A stretch of DNA of 64,000 nt from an uncultured Anaerolineales bacterium (lineage in GTDB: Bacteria > Chloroflexota > Anaerolineae > Anaerolineales > UBA4823): NCBI GenBank assembly GCA_937928795.1, contig CALFWB010000040.1:1-64000 (forward strand). The letters run 5' to 3'. The position numbers were made by a program, and so were the translations under genes. Under the pieces are notes generated by a model that searched no databases, was not told the origin of the DNA, and saw nothing but the letters and a program-made list of their open reading frames with translations. Shown piece by piece: positions 42,860 through 50,235 of the stretch. Numbering within the stretch: the first letter of the stretch is position 1; every line of letters begins with the position of its first letter.

Positions 42860-44218
42860 ATGTCTAAGGTTAAGAAAAGTGTGTATTTGGGAGTGCTAAT
42901 GATTTTCGTATTTGTCTTCTCACTGATCATTCCCATGGGTGTGCAGGCAGTTGAAACTGATCCAGATGGAAAGATCGAGAAAGGACAGATGATTGACGAT
43001 GATTGGTTTGCAAGTGGAGAGCGGGTAGTTGTGGATGGGGTTATCAAAGGCGACCTATATGCTGCAGCTAATACAATCGTGATCAACGGGGTTGTTCATG
43101 GAAGCGCTTTCCTCGCCGCTCAGACGATTGAGATCAATGGAGCAGTAAAGGGAAGCCTGTACGGCGCTGCTCAATCGCTTTATTTGGGGGAAGAAGCGCG
43201 AATTGAACGCAACCTCTTCTATGCCGGGTTTGCGCTTCAGGCCAAAGCAGGATCGAAGGTGGGGAAAGATGCATTATTTACTGGTTATCAAGCTGCTCTA
43301 GAAGGGCAAATCCAACGCGATGTTCTTGCTTCGGTAGGGGCATTAGAAGTCAATGGCGAGATTGGGCGCAATGTGCGGGTGACGGTTGGGGAGCCTGAGG
43401 AAGGTCAGACCCGTTCCATGCCATTTTACACAGCTCCCGGTGCGCCACCGATGATCCCCACCGGCTTGCGCATTAAAGAAGGCGCAAAGATTGGTGGCAC
43501 ATTGACTTACAGCAGCACAAAGGAGCAATCCGAGGGCATAAAGGCTAAACCTAAAGGAGAAGTTATCTACAAACCCATTGAAACCGCAGATCGGCAAACT
43601 ATGCTGGGAAAATCACGCGATAGTTTGCCTTATAGGGTGGGCATGTATGTCCTAAACCGCCTTCAGGAAATTGTCACCCTGTTTATCATCGGCCTGCTGG
43701 GAGTTTGGTTGCTCCCTCAGCATTTACAGGGTTGGAAGGAGCGCATGAAAACCGAACCTCTTGCTGCGGGGATCAGCGGTTTGTTGACCGTGTTGGTCGG
43801 ATATGGCGGAGCTGCTTTGCTTGCGTTGGTGCTTCTAGCAATTGGCATATTAATAGGTGTCCTAACGCTTGGGGGATTAAGCAGAACAGTGTTGGGGATC
43901 GGTTTTTCATCGCTAGGCTTGGCTCTAGCAATTTTTAGCCTGATAGTTACCTATGTGAGTAAGGTCTTGGTCTCTTTGTGGATTGGGGAGTGGACGATGC
44001 GACGCTTTGCACCGCAGGCGGCTGAGAAAATTCTCCTCGTTCTTCTGGTGGGAATTTTGATTTACGTGTTTGTACGCTCGATTCCGATTTTGGGTTGGGT
44101 GGTTGGGCTACTTGCAACCTTAGTGGGTGTGGGTGCCATCTATTTGGTTCTACGAGATCGCATCCGCCTGCCATCTAAACCCATGAGCAGTGTCGAGGCC
44201 TTGTCTTCGGACGGCTGA
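42860..44218 (+). CDS. Exported membrane protein with bactofilin-like repeats
   Basis: 452 residues from ATG 42860, preceded by AAAGGAG. A signal peptide (hydrophobic core then MGVQAVE) is followed by bactofilin-type beta repeats: VVDGVIKGDLYAAANTIVINGVVHGSAFLAAQ and EINGAVKGSLYGAAQ, continuing to about 230. After a linker come about five membrane segments (270-440). Bactofilins are normally cytoplasmic polymers; here the signal sequence places the repeat domain outside. It may form a surface or periplasm-side scaffold. Function unknown. Confidence 0.78.
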   Translation: MSKVKKSVYLGVLMIFVFVFSLIIPMGVQAVETDPDGKIEKGQMIDDDWFASGERVVVDGVIKGDLYAAANTIVINGVVHGSAFLAAQTIEINGAVKGSLYGAAQSLYLGEEARIERNLFYAGFALQAKAGSKVGKDALFTGYQAALEGQIQRDVLASVGALEVNGEIGRNVRVTVGEPEEGQTRSMPFYTAPGAPPMIPTGLRIKEGAKIGGTLTYSSTKEQSEGIKAKPKGEVIYKPIETADRQTMLGKSRDSLPYRVGMYVLNRLQEIVTLFIIGLLGVWLLPQHLQGWKERMKTEPLAAGISGLLTVLVGYGGAALLALVLLAIGILIGVLTLGGLSRTVLGIGFSSLGLALAIFSLIVTYVSKVLVSLWIGEWTMRRFAPQAAEKILLVLLVGILIYVFVRSIPILGWVVGLLATLVGVGAIYLVLRDRIRLPSKPMSSVEALSSDG

Positions 44219-44256
44219 AAGCCAGAAGCATTCTCTGGTGGGGAATTGTTGAAGCG

Positions 44257-44314
44257 AAGGGGACAGAGGGCGATAAGCGAGAAAATAAATTCCCAAGATC
44301 GCCCTTGTCCCTTT
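44257..44314. terminator. Long hairpin between the bactofilin-like gene and DUF3054
   Basis: AAGGGGACAGAGGGCGAT pairs with ATCGCCCTTGTCCCTTT with one bulge, around a 23-base loop. It probably ends the upstream gene. Confidence 0.6.
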
Positions 44315-44340
44315 ACTAGGATTAGGGTAGGATATTGAGT

Positions 44341-44733
44341 ATGAAACAGAATAACCTGATCTGGCTGGTGATAGGTGATCTGATTGCTCTTTTTCTCTTA
44401 ACTGTTGTTGGTTTTGCCTCTCATCAGGAATTGCAGTCGGCCGGCTGGCGTCTATTGACAACATTTCTGCCGCTCTGTGCTGCCTGGCTGCTGAGTGCGC
44501 CGGTCTTAGGGCTTTATCGCCAAGAGGTTTATTCCTCGCCGAATCAGCTCTGGAAGCCGATCTGGGGCATGTTTCTTGCCGGACCCCTAGCTGCCCTGCT
44601 GCGTGGCTTATGGTTGAGTCGGCCAGTGCAGCCAGTTTTTGCTTTGGTTCTAACGGCATTTGGTATGCTATGTATCTTCCTGTGGCGTTTTATTTTTTGG
44701 GTGCTGATTGCGCGTCGCATCAGGGATGGATGA
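44341..44733 (+). CDS. DUF3054 membrane protein
   Basis: About 130 residues and four membrane segments. LVIGDLIALFLLTVVGFASH at the start and the PIWGMFLAGPLAALLRGLWL middle match DUF3054. ATG 41 bases after the hairpin with AGGATATTGAG near. The sigma-factor gene overlaps its end by 8 bases, so they are coupled. Function unknown. Confidence 0.82.
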   Translation: MKQNNLIWLVIGDLIALFLLTVVGFASHQELQSAGWRLLTTFLPLCAAWLLSAPVLGLYRQEVYSSPNQLWKPIWGMFLAGPLAALLRGLWLSRPVQPVFALVLTAFGMLCIFLWRFIFWVLIARRIRDG

Positions 44734-45331
44734 ACAAAGGTTGATTTACGATGCCCAAAAGGGCGATTTGGAAGCTTTTAATCGTTTGGTATTAGCTTAT
44801 CAAGACGTAATCTATACTCATGCTTTTCGGATGCTTGGGGATGAAAGCGCTGCGGATGATGCTGCGCAAGAGACGTTTATTGCTGCTTATAAGGCGATCT
44901 GCACCTTTCGCGGTGGCTCCTTTCGAGCTTGGTTGTTTCGCATTGCGACCAATCAATGCTATGACGAACTGCGTCGGCGGCAACGGCGACCCACTACTCC
45001 TCTTGAACCCTTCACGGCTGATGATGAAGGAGTCGAGTCTCCGAAGTGGATGGGGGATGACTCGAATTCCCCTGAAGATGCCCTTGAGCAAGAAGCCCTT
45101 AAGGAAGCGCTGCAAAAATGCCTCAATGGGTTGCCTCGAGAGTTTCGGAGTGTTGTCCTCTTGATCGACGTGCAAGGGCTGGATTATGCAGAGGCTTCTC
45201 AAGCCTTGGGCGTACCAATCGGAACGATCAAAAGCCGCTTAGCGCGGGCACGGCTGCGGATGCAGCACTGCCTACAAGCCTATTGGGAACTCTTACCTGA
45301 AAAGTTTCGTCTAAAGGACGAGGGTTCTTGA
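44726..45331 (+). CDS. ECF-type RNA polymerase sigma factor
   Basis: 201 residues from ATG 44726. Region 2 FNRLVLAYQDVIYTHAFRMLGDESAADDAAQETFIAAYK with FRAWLFRIATNQCYDELRR, a variable linker of about 40 residues, and region 4 LPREFRSVVLLIDVQGLDYAEASQALGVPIGTIKSRLARARLRM. The start lies within the end of DUF3054. The anti-sigma gene begins in the stop codon (TGATG). It directs transcription of a stress or envelope regulon whose members are not defined here. Confidence 0.93.
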   Translation: MDEQRLIYDAQKGDLEAFNRLVLAYQDVIYTHAFRMLGDESAADDAAQETFIAAYKAICTFRGGSFRAWLFRIATNQCYDELRRRQRRPTTPLEPFTADDEGVESPKWMGDDSNSPEDALEQEALKEALQKCLNGLPREFRSVVLLIDVQGLDYAEASQALGVPIGTIKSRLARARLRMQHCLQAYWELLPEKFRLKDEGS

Positions 45332-46176
45332 TGATGAAGTCATCCTTGTCTAATCGCGATTATGAGTTGATTTCCGCTTACTTGGACGGTGAAGTGGACG
45401 CTAGGCAGAAGAAGGCAATTGAAATGCGCCTAGGTCATGATCCTCAATTCAAATCAGCTTATGAACAATTGTGGCAGACGCGTTGGTTGCTGAGAAGCCA
45501 AGCCGCTTTGCGCGCTCCGCGCAATTATCTCCTTTCCCCAAAAATGATTGCTGCCTCTCAAACTTCTGCAAGCCCATTTTTCTCCTTCGCCGCTTTGTTG
45601 CGACCCGTGTCGGCTTTGGTAAGCATTTTATTCCTCATCTTGTTCGGCTTAAATTGGTTTTCAGCGGGAAGGATGATGAGCGCTCCTCCGATGGAAAATA
45701 GCAAAATGCTTTATCAGCAGGCACCTGTTGAGATGGCTCCAGCCCAACCTACTCCGAGTGGAACTACGGCTGAGGACGAACAACCGATGGCGAAGAGTAT
45801 GGCAACCACAGTGCCTAATCCGCAGGCAATTGCTCCGCCAATGATAGAGGGAGGCGGAGGAATGGGTGCAGGGGAAGGCGGTGAAGGTGCAGTTGAGGCA
45901 CCTCTCTTGGAACCTTACAGCGCTACCTTACTGATGGCTCCAACCGAGACAATCACTGCAACCTTACTTCCCGAAACCACAGAGGAAATTGTGGCATCGC
46001 AGGATCAGACCGAAGCGGAAACCTTGCAGTCCTCTCTCGCAGAGAGCGAGGAGACGGAAACTGGTTTTTCGAGCGGACAAGCGCAAACGGGGTGGTTAAT
46101 CAAACAAGTTCTCTTTGGATTTTTAGCCATTTTCTTTGCTTTTCTTGCTATTCGCCTCAGAAAAGTGGGATCGTGA
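45331..46176 (+). CDS. Membrane anti-sigma factor (zinc-less)
   Basis: 281 residues. N-terminal anti-sigma domain NRDYELISAYLDGEVDARQKKAIEMRLGHDPQFKSAYEQL; the zinc-binding His/Cys triad is absent. Membrane segment at about 93-110, a Pro/Thr/Gly-rich outside linker of about 130 residues, then a second membrane segment and RLRKVGS at the end. It sequesters the sigma factor encoded immediately upstream. The start overlaps the sigma stop by one base, showing translational coupling. Confidence 0.82.
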   Translation: MMKSSLSNRDYELISAYLDGEVDARQKKAIEMRLGHDPQFKSAYEQLWQTRWLLRSQAALRAPRNYLLSPKMIAASQTSASPFFSFAALLRPVSALVSILFLILFGLNWFSAGRMMSAPPMENSKMLYQQAPVEMAPAQPTPSGTTAEDEQPMAKSMATTVPNPQAIAPPMIEGGGGMGAGEGGEGAVEAPLLEPYSATLLMAPTETITATLLPETTEEIVASQDQTEAETLQSSLAESEETETGFSSGQAQTGWLIKQVLFGFLAIFFAFLAIRLRKVGS

Positions 46177-46179
46177 TAG

Positions 46180-46695
46180 ATGAGTGCTGCCGATGAAGCT
46201 CGTTATTGCATTCGCTGCGGGTCACTCCTGTCCCTACAGGAGATGTTTGGAAAGCTGCGTCCAGTTTGTCCAGCTTGTGGTTGGATTTATTTTGCCGATC
46301 CCAAAGTTGCAGTGGCTGTTCTGATCCCTCGCAACGGGCAAGTTCTTTTAGGACGCAGAGTGAACGACCCCGGAAGGGGGCAGTGGACTTTGCCGGCCGG
46401 CTTTATTGACGCCGACGAAGACCCGCGCGAGGCAGCCCGTCGGGAGTGTCTCGAAGAAACCGGCCTTGAGGTCGAGGTGGTCGGCTTGCTGGATGTCCTC
46501 TTTGGGCGCGAACACGAACGCGGTGCACATATTCTAATCGTCTTTCAAGCGCAAATTGTCGGCGGACAACTTATTCCTTCGGACGACGTCGATGCGGTTG
46601 ATTTCTTTGAATTGGATTGCTTGCCTCCCTTAGCTTTTACAACCACCCAAAGAATCTTGCGAAAGTGGCAGGAAAAAACCTTGTCATCTTGCTAG
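46180..46695 (+). CDS. Nudix hydrolase with zinc ribbon
   Basis: 171 residues. An N-terminal zinc ribbon CIRCG...CPACGW is followed by the Nudix domain. Its box GFIDADEDPREAARRECLEETGL matches G-x5-E-x7-R-E-U-x-E-E-x-G-U. This arrangement is seen in NADH pyrophosphatase relatives and other nucleotide-cleaning enzymes. It follows the anti-sigma gene by 3 bases, so it belongs to the sigma operon. Confidence 0.9.
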   Translation: MSAADEARYCIRCGSLLSLQEMFGKLRPVCPACGWIYFADPKVAVAVLIPRNGQVLLGRRVNDPGRGQWTLPAGFIDADEDPREAARRECLEETGLEVEVVGLLDVLFGREHERGAHILIVFQAQIVGGQLIPSDDVDAVDFFELDCLPPLAFTTTQRILRKWQEKTLSSC

Positions 46696-46708
46696 GTTAT
46701 GCTAAAAT
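46681..46708 (+). promoter_or_regulatory. Promoter of the HtrA-like gene
   Basis: TTGTCA and TAAAAT 16 bases apart with a TATGC extended -10, overlapping the end of the Nudix gene. It gives a leader of about 185 bases before the protease gene. Confidence 0.5.
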
Positions 46709-46901
46709 ACAGGAGAAAATTACTCGGAAATCCCTCTAAAGCGATGCGTCTTTTGTAGAGATCATTTCTCCGTGTGTGCCTGTTGGCTTTCGGGCGATCA
46801 TAGCAGGAATTTCCCCCTTTTTCCACGGCAGAAAAGTTGCTCAATTAAGATAACTCGTGAGAAGATATTTTATCTTACCTAATGAATGAAGGAATGTGGA
46901 G

Positions 46902-48641
46902 ATGAAAAATAGAACGATGCGAATCCTGTATGTTGTAGCCCTCTTGCTTCTCTTGAGTCTGGCATGTCGTCTTGGCGGTTCGTCTTCAAGCCAACCGAGC
47001 AGTAGCTCTTCACCTCAAATCACCGAACAACCCATATCGGAAACCTCCCCCAACGCTCCCTCGGGTGGGGCGATTAGTGATTTGGAAAATGTTCGCCAAG
47101 CGGTGGTACAAATTGAAGCGGTTGGCACCTTTGTTGATCCCGAGTTTGGAGAAACCCTTCAGGGGGGTGCTGGTTCTGGGTTTATCATTGACCCTGCAGG
47201 GATTGCCGTGACGAACAATCATGTCGTTTCAGGGGGTACGGTGTTTCGTGTCTATGTCGGCGGCGATACTAGTAAAACCTATAATGCCAGAGTGTTGGGT
47301 TATTCGGAGTGTTCGGATTTAGCGGTCATTGATATCGAAGGGGATGGATTCCCGTATCTAAAATGGTATGAGGGTCCCATCAAGGTTGGAATGGATATCT
47401 ACGTTGCCGGCTTTCCGCTCGGTGATCCGAATTTCACCCTAACCAAAGGAATTATCTCGAAGGAAAAGGCCGATGGCAAGAGCGGCTTTTCCTCGGTGGA
47501 GTCAGTTGTCGAGTACGATGCAACCTCCAACCCCGGCAATTCGGGTGGACCGGTGGTGACGGCAAACGGTGAGGTTGTGGCAGTCCATTACATGGGCAAT
47601 CGACAGACTCGACAGGCTTTTGGCATCGCCGGCAACCTTGCCCGAAAGGTGGTCGAAACTTTGCGCAACGGTGAGAACCTTGACTCGATCGGCGTTAACG
47701 GTGCTGCGGTCTCCAATGATGACCAAACCATCGTGGGTGTCTGGGCATATTCGATCCAACCCGGATCGCCGGCGGACAAAGCCGGCCTGAAACCGGGTGA
47801 CATTATCACCCGCTTAGGGAATGTGCCGGTCGCAACCGATGGTACCCTGTATGACTATTGTGACATCATCCGTAGCCATTCTCCAACCGAGACCTTGCCG
47901 GTTGAAGTCTTGCGATTATCCACCGGAGAGTTGTTGAGCGGCCAACTCAATGGACGGTCGCTGGAAGTTGTTTCCACCTTTGGTTTACCAACCGCTGGAG
48001 GTGAGACGCCTAGCGTTGGCTCTACAGGCGGTTCGGTGCCTGGCACAACCGTGAATCCCAATGCTAGCCAACCTGGGGAATACTATTACACCACCGAATT
48101 TGAAGATATGAGCGATTGGGAATACGTTCTCATGAAAGGGAAAGAAAGCGGGCTTAAACAAGAAGCGCGCAACGGAAAATTCCGCGTTGACATTCTCGAA
48201 CCGAATACCTGGGTTTACTTCTTCAATACCAATTTCACCTATCAGGATGTGCAATTAGATACCCTTGTCGAAAACTTGGGACAAAACACCAACTATACCG
48301 GATTGTTCTGCCGCTATTCAGCGGACGGTTGGTATGAAGCGAATATCTTGAACACAGGTGAATGGTATATCTATGCTTCTAATGGTAGTCGTCTGGAATT
48401 AATGTTTAGCGGCGCTTCACGGTTGATTAATACCGGCAAGAAGACCAATTCTTACACATTCATTTGCAAAGGCGATGAACTGACTTTAGGCATTAACGGA
48501 GTAGAAGTCAAAACCATCTCGACCGATCTAAGCCCCTTTATGCCTTTACGAGAAGGAGAGGTGGGTTTCTTTGTCGCTTCAACAAACGTTTTCCCGCTGC
48601 GAGTAGAGTTTGATTGGTTCACCGCCTCGGTTGTATATTGA
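46902..48641 (+). CDS. HtrA/Deg-type serine protease lipoprotein with PDZ and a C-terminal beta-sandwich
   Basis: 579 residues. Lipoprotein signal ends LSLACRLGG. The trypsin-like domain has all three catalytic residues: VTNNHVVSGG (His), SDLAVIDIEGD (Asp) and TSNPGNSGGPVV (Ser). A PDZ follows (GVWAYSIQPGSPADKAGLKPGDIITRLG). From about 395 to the end is a laminin-G/DUF1080-like sandwich with Trp/Tyr-rich strands, unusual for HtrA. It should act in protein quality control on the outer surface. Own promoter; ATG 46902 has GTGGAG just before. Confidence 0.88.
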   Translation: MKNRTMRILYVVALLLLLSLACRLGGSSSSQPSSSSSPQITEQPISETSPNAPSGGAISDLENVRQAVVQIEAVGTFVDPEFGETLQGGAGSGFIIDPAGIAVTNNHVVSGGTVFRVYVGGDTSKTYNARVLGYSECSDLAVIDIEGDGFPYLKWYEGPIKVGMDIYVAGFPLGDPNFTLTKGIISKEKADGKSGFSSVESVVEYDATSNPGNSGGPVVTANGEVVAVHYMGNRQTRQAFGIAGNLARKVVETLRNGENLDSIGVNGAAVSNDDQTIVGVWAYSIQPGSPADKAGLKPGDIITRLGNVPVATDGTLYDYCDIIRSHSPTETLPVEVLRLSTGELLSGQLNGRSLEVVSTFGLPTAGGETPSVGSTGGSVPGTTVNPNASQPGEYYYTTEFEDMSDWEYVLMKGKESGLKQEARNGKFRVDILEPNTWVYFFNTNFTYQDVQLDTLVENLGQNTNYTGLFCRYSADGWYEANILNTGEWYIYASNGSRLELMFSGASRLINTGKKTNSYTFICKGDELTLGINGVEVKTISTDLSPFMPLREGEVGFFVASTNVFPLRVEFDWFTASVVY

Positions 48642-48642
48642 T

Positions 48643-48774
48643 GTGAGTTCTGGTTGAGAATTGGGATTGGTCATTTGACAAGAGAAGCGAGGAGAATTCT
48701 TAAGTTGTCATAAAGACTTTTTCTCGCTGCGCTCGAGGTGACAGTCAAAGGGTGCGCTTTGCTCGAAGTGACAA
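48643..48774. repeat. TCATTTCGA-family palindromic repeat, copy 5
   Basis: GTGAGTTCTGGTTGAGAATTGGG then TCATTTGACAAGAGAAGCGAGGAG, and TTCTCGCTGCGCTCGAGGTGACA with TTTGCTCGAAGTGACA on the other side. Most diverged copy. Confidence 0.55.
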
Positions 48775-48779
48775 GCGTA

Positions 48780-48821
48780 AGCGGAGAACAAATTCCACAA
48801 GAGTTTGTCCTCCGCTTTTTT
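48780..48821. terminator. Convergent terminator
   Basis: AGCGGAGAACAAA and TTTGTCCTCCGCT pair with one mismatch around an 11-base loop, followed by TTTTTT. It ends the HtrA-like gene and lies close after the stop of the opposite lipoprotein gene. Confidence 0.85.
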
Positions 48822-48836
48822 GCTCGTGTTGAATTC

Positions 48837-49901
48837 TCAAGGTTGACTGAGGAAGCGGTTGCTCAGGGTGTAATGGACATAATTTTGAATTAGGCTGGTC
48901 ACCATGTCGCGACGGTAGTTATGCGAAGAGAAGGTTTGGATGATCACGCGGCCGCCCAGACAACTGGCAATCACTCCATGATCCGATTTTGAAGTTGCCT
49001 TTGTTCCGGCTATAAGCTGTGCGTCTCCGCTGCCGGTGATTTTGAGCAGATCACCTTGATCAGTTTCGTCCCAAAAGACACTGAAATTGCGCAAGGAGAT
49101 GCCTTTGTTGGGAGACGTAAAAATTGGGTGATCTGGGACTAGCGGATAAACCGATAGGTCAGCAAGCCACCATTCCTTGAAGTACCAATCTCGATAGATG
49201 CCCACACCACACTTCATTAGAATTGGGGCAACTTTGCCTTGTGAGAGATCATCGAGCGCCCAATGTTCGATAATCACTGCAGTGCCTCGGTTGATGTGAT
49301 CGAGCAAATACACAAAAAACTCACCTTGAATTTTGGTGCGAGCTTCTGAGGCAGCGATAATTAGATCCCATTGGTTAGAAGAGAGTAAATCATCCTTAAA
49401 CCATCCTTGGGCGCTGCCATCGTCTTTGAAGGTATAACCGCCCATTTCCAGGGCTTCTTGGTAGTACTCCAGTTGTCCTGTGCCGGACATATCTTCAAAG
49501 AGAAGGATTTTTGCATTCTTGATTTTTTGCTCAATATCTACGCTCGGTTCGGGGGAAGAAGGGGGTAAGGGAGGAGCTTCTGTGGCTTGGGGTGGTGGGG
49601 GATTGGTCGGTGGAATCTGCCCGGCTTGTTGGGTCAGTTGAGCAATTTGTTCAGCAAGCATGGTCGCTTGGACTTCCTGAGCAATGCGGGTACGTTCTGC
49701 AGCCGCTGCAGTCTCCTGTGCGCCTTGGTTGGCTTGTTGAGCTTGCAGGGTGAGCTGAACTTGGAGGGCGGTTTGGGTTTGGAGCAGGGATTGATCGGCC
49801 TGGCTACTTGAGATACAAGCGATCGCTGCAAAAAAGAACACAAAGGGAAGGATGACCCATCGGTAAACTGGCAAACCATAGGGTGGGGTAATTCGTTTCA
49901 T
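48837..49901 (-). CDS. Lipoprotein with coiled coil and GATase-like C-terminal domain
   Basis: 354 residues. Signal with lipobox FAAIAC. Residues 35-95 are a Gln/Ala-rich coiled coil (LQTQTALQVQLTLQAQQANQ), then a Pro-rich linker. From about 125, KILLFEDMSGTG, WDLIIAASEART and GTAVIIEHWALDD suggest a class I GATase-like/ThuA-like sheet, without an obvious catalytic Cys. Start has TAGGAGAATAGT upstream. Surface-exposed, function unknown. Confidence 0.7.
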   Translation of the reverse strand: MKRITPPYGLPVYRWVILPFVFFFAAIACISSSQADQSLLQTQTALQVQLTLQAQQANQGAQETAAAAERTRIAQEVQATMLAEQIAQLTQQAGQIPPTNPPPPQATEAPPLPPSSPEPSVDIEQKIKNAKILLFEDMSGTGQLEYYQEALEMGGYTFKDDGSAQGWFKDDLLSSNQWDLIIAASEARTKIQGEFFVYLLDHINRGTAVIIEHWALDDLSQGKVAPILMKCGVGIYRDWYFKEWWLADLSVYPLVPDHPIFTSPNKGISLRNFSVFWDETDQGDLLKITGSGDAQLIAGTKATSKSDHGVIASCLGGRVIIQTFSSHNYRRDMVTSLIQNYVHYTLSNRFLSQP

Positions 49902-50235
49902 ACTATTCTCCTAAAAATTCACAGAAATTCCGATCCGATTTTCAAACGACGGCTACTCGCTTCCTTTTACTTCAGATAGAATGAGGTGAGGGGAAATGGG
50001 TTGCCTTTTCTATGAGCAGTTTCAGATACAAACCGGCTTGTTAAGTTGTGGGGGGAACAGCTCTCCAATTAGAAAAAGATCGTCGATTTTTGACCTTAAG
50101 TTATTCAGGCAATTGAAGTATATAGGGGAATAAATAGAAAGTCAATATAAAATCCGAAAATGCCGAAATTCCAAATTATCCAAGTTTGCAAAATCTGCGT
50201 CATCTGCGGTTTTGGGGCAGGTTGAACAGTTACCC
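49902..50235. other. Non-coding spacer
   Basis: 334 bases, AT-rich, no gene seen. AAATCTGCGTCATCTGCGG near 50190 matches in reverse the GATGACGCAGATTTCGCAG at about 42704, a short dispersed repeat. Confidence 0.5.

Noticed and set aside
42646-43086. 146-residue antisense ORF over the bactofilin-like gene start
   Set aside because: It is the shadow of a real gene and covers its ribosome site.
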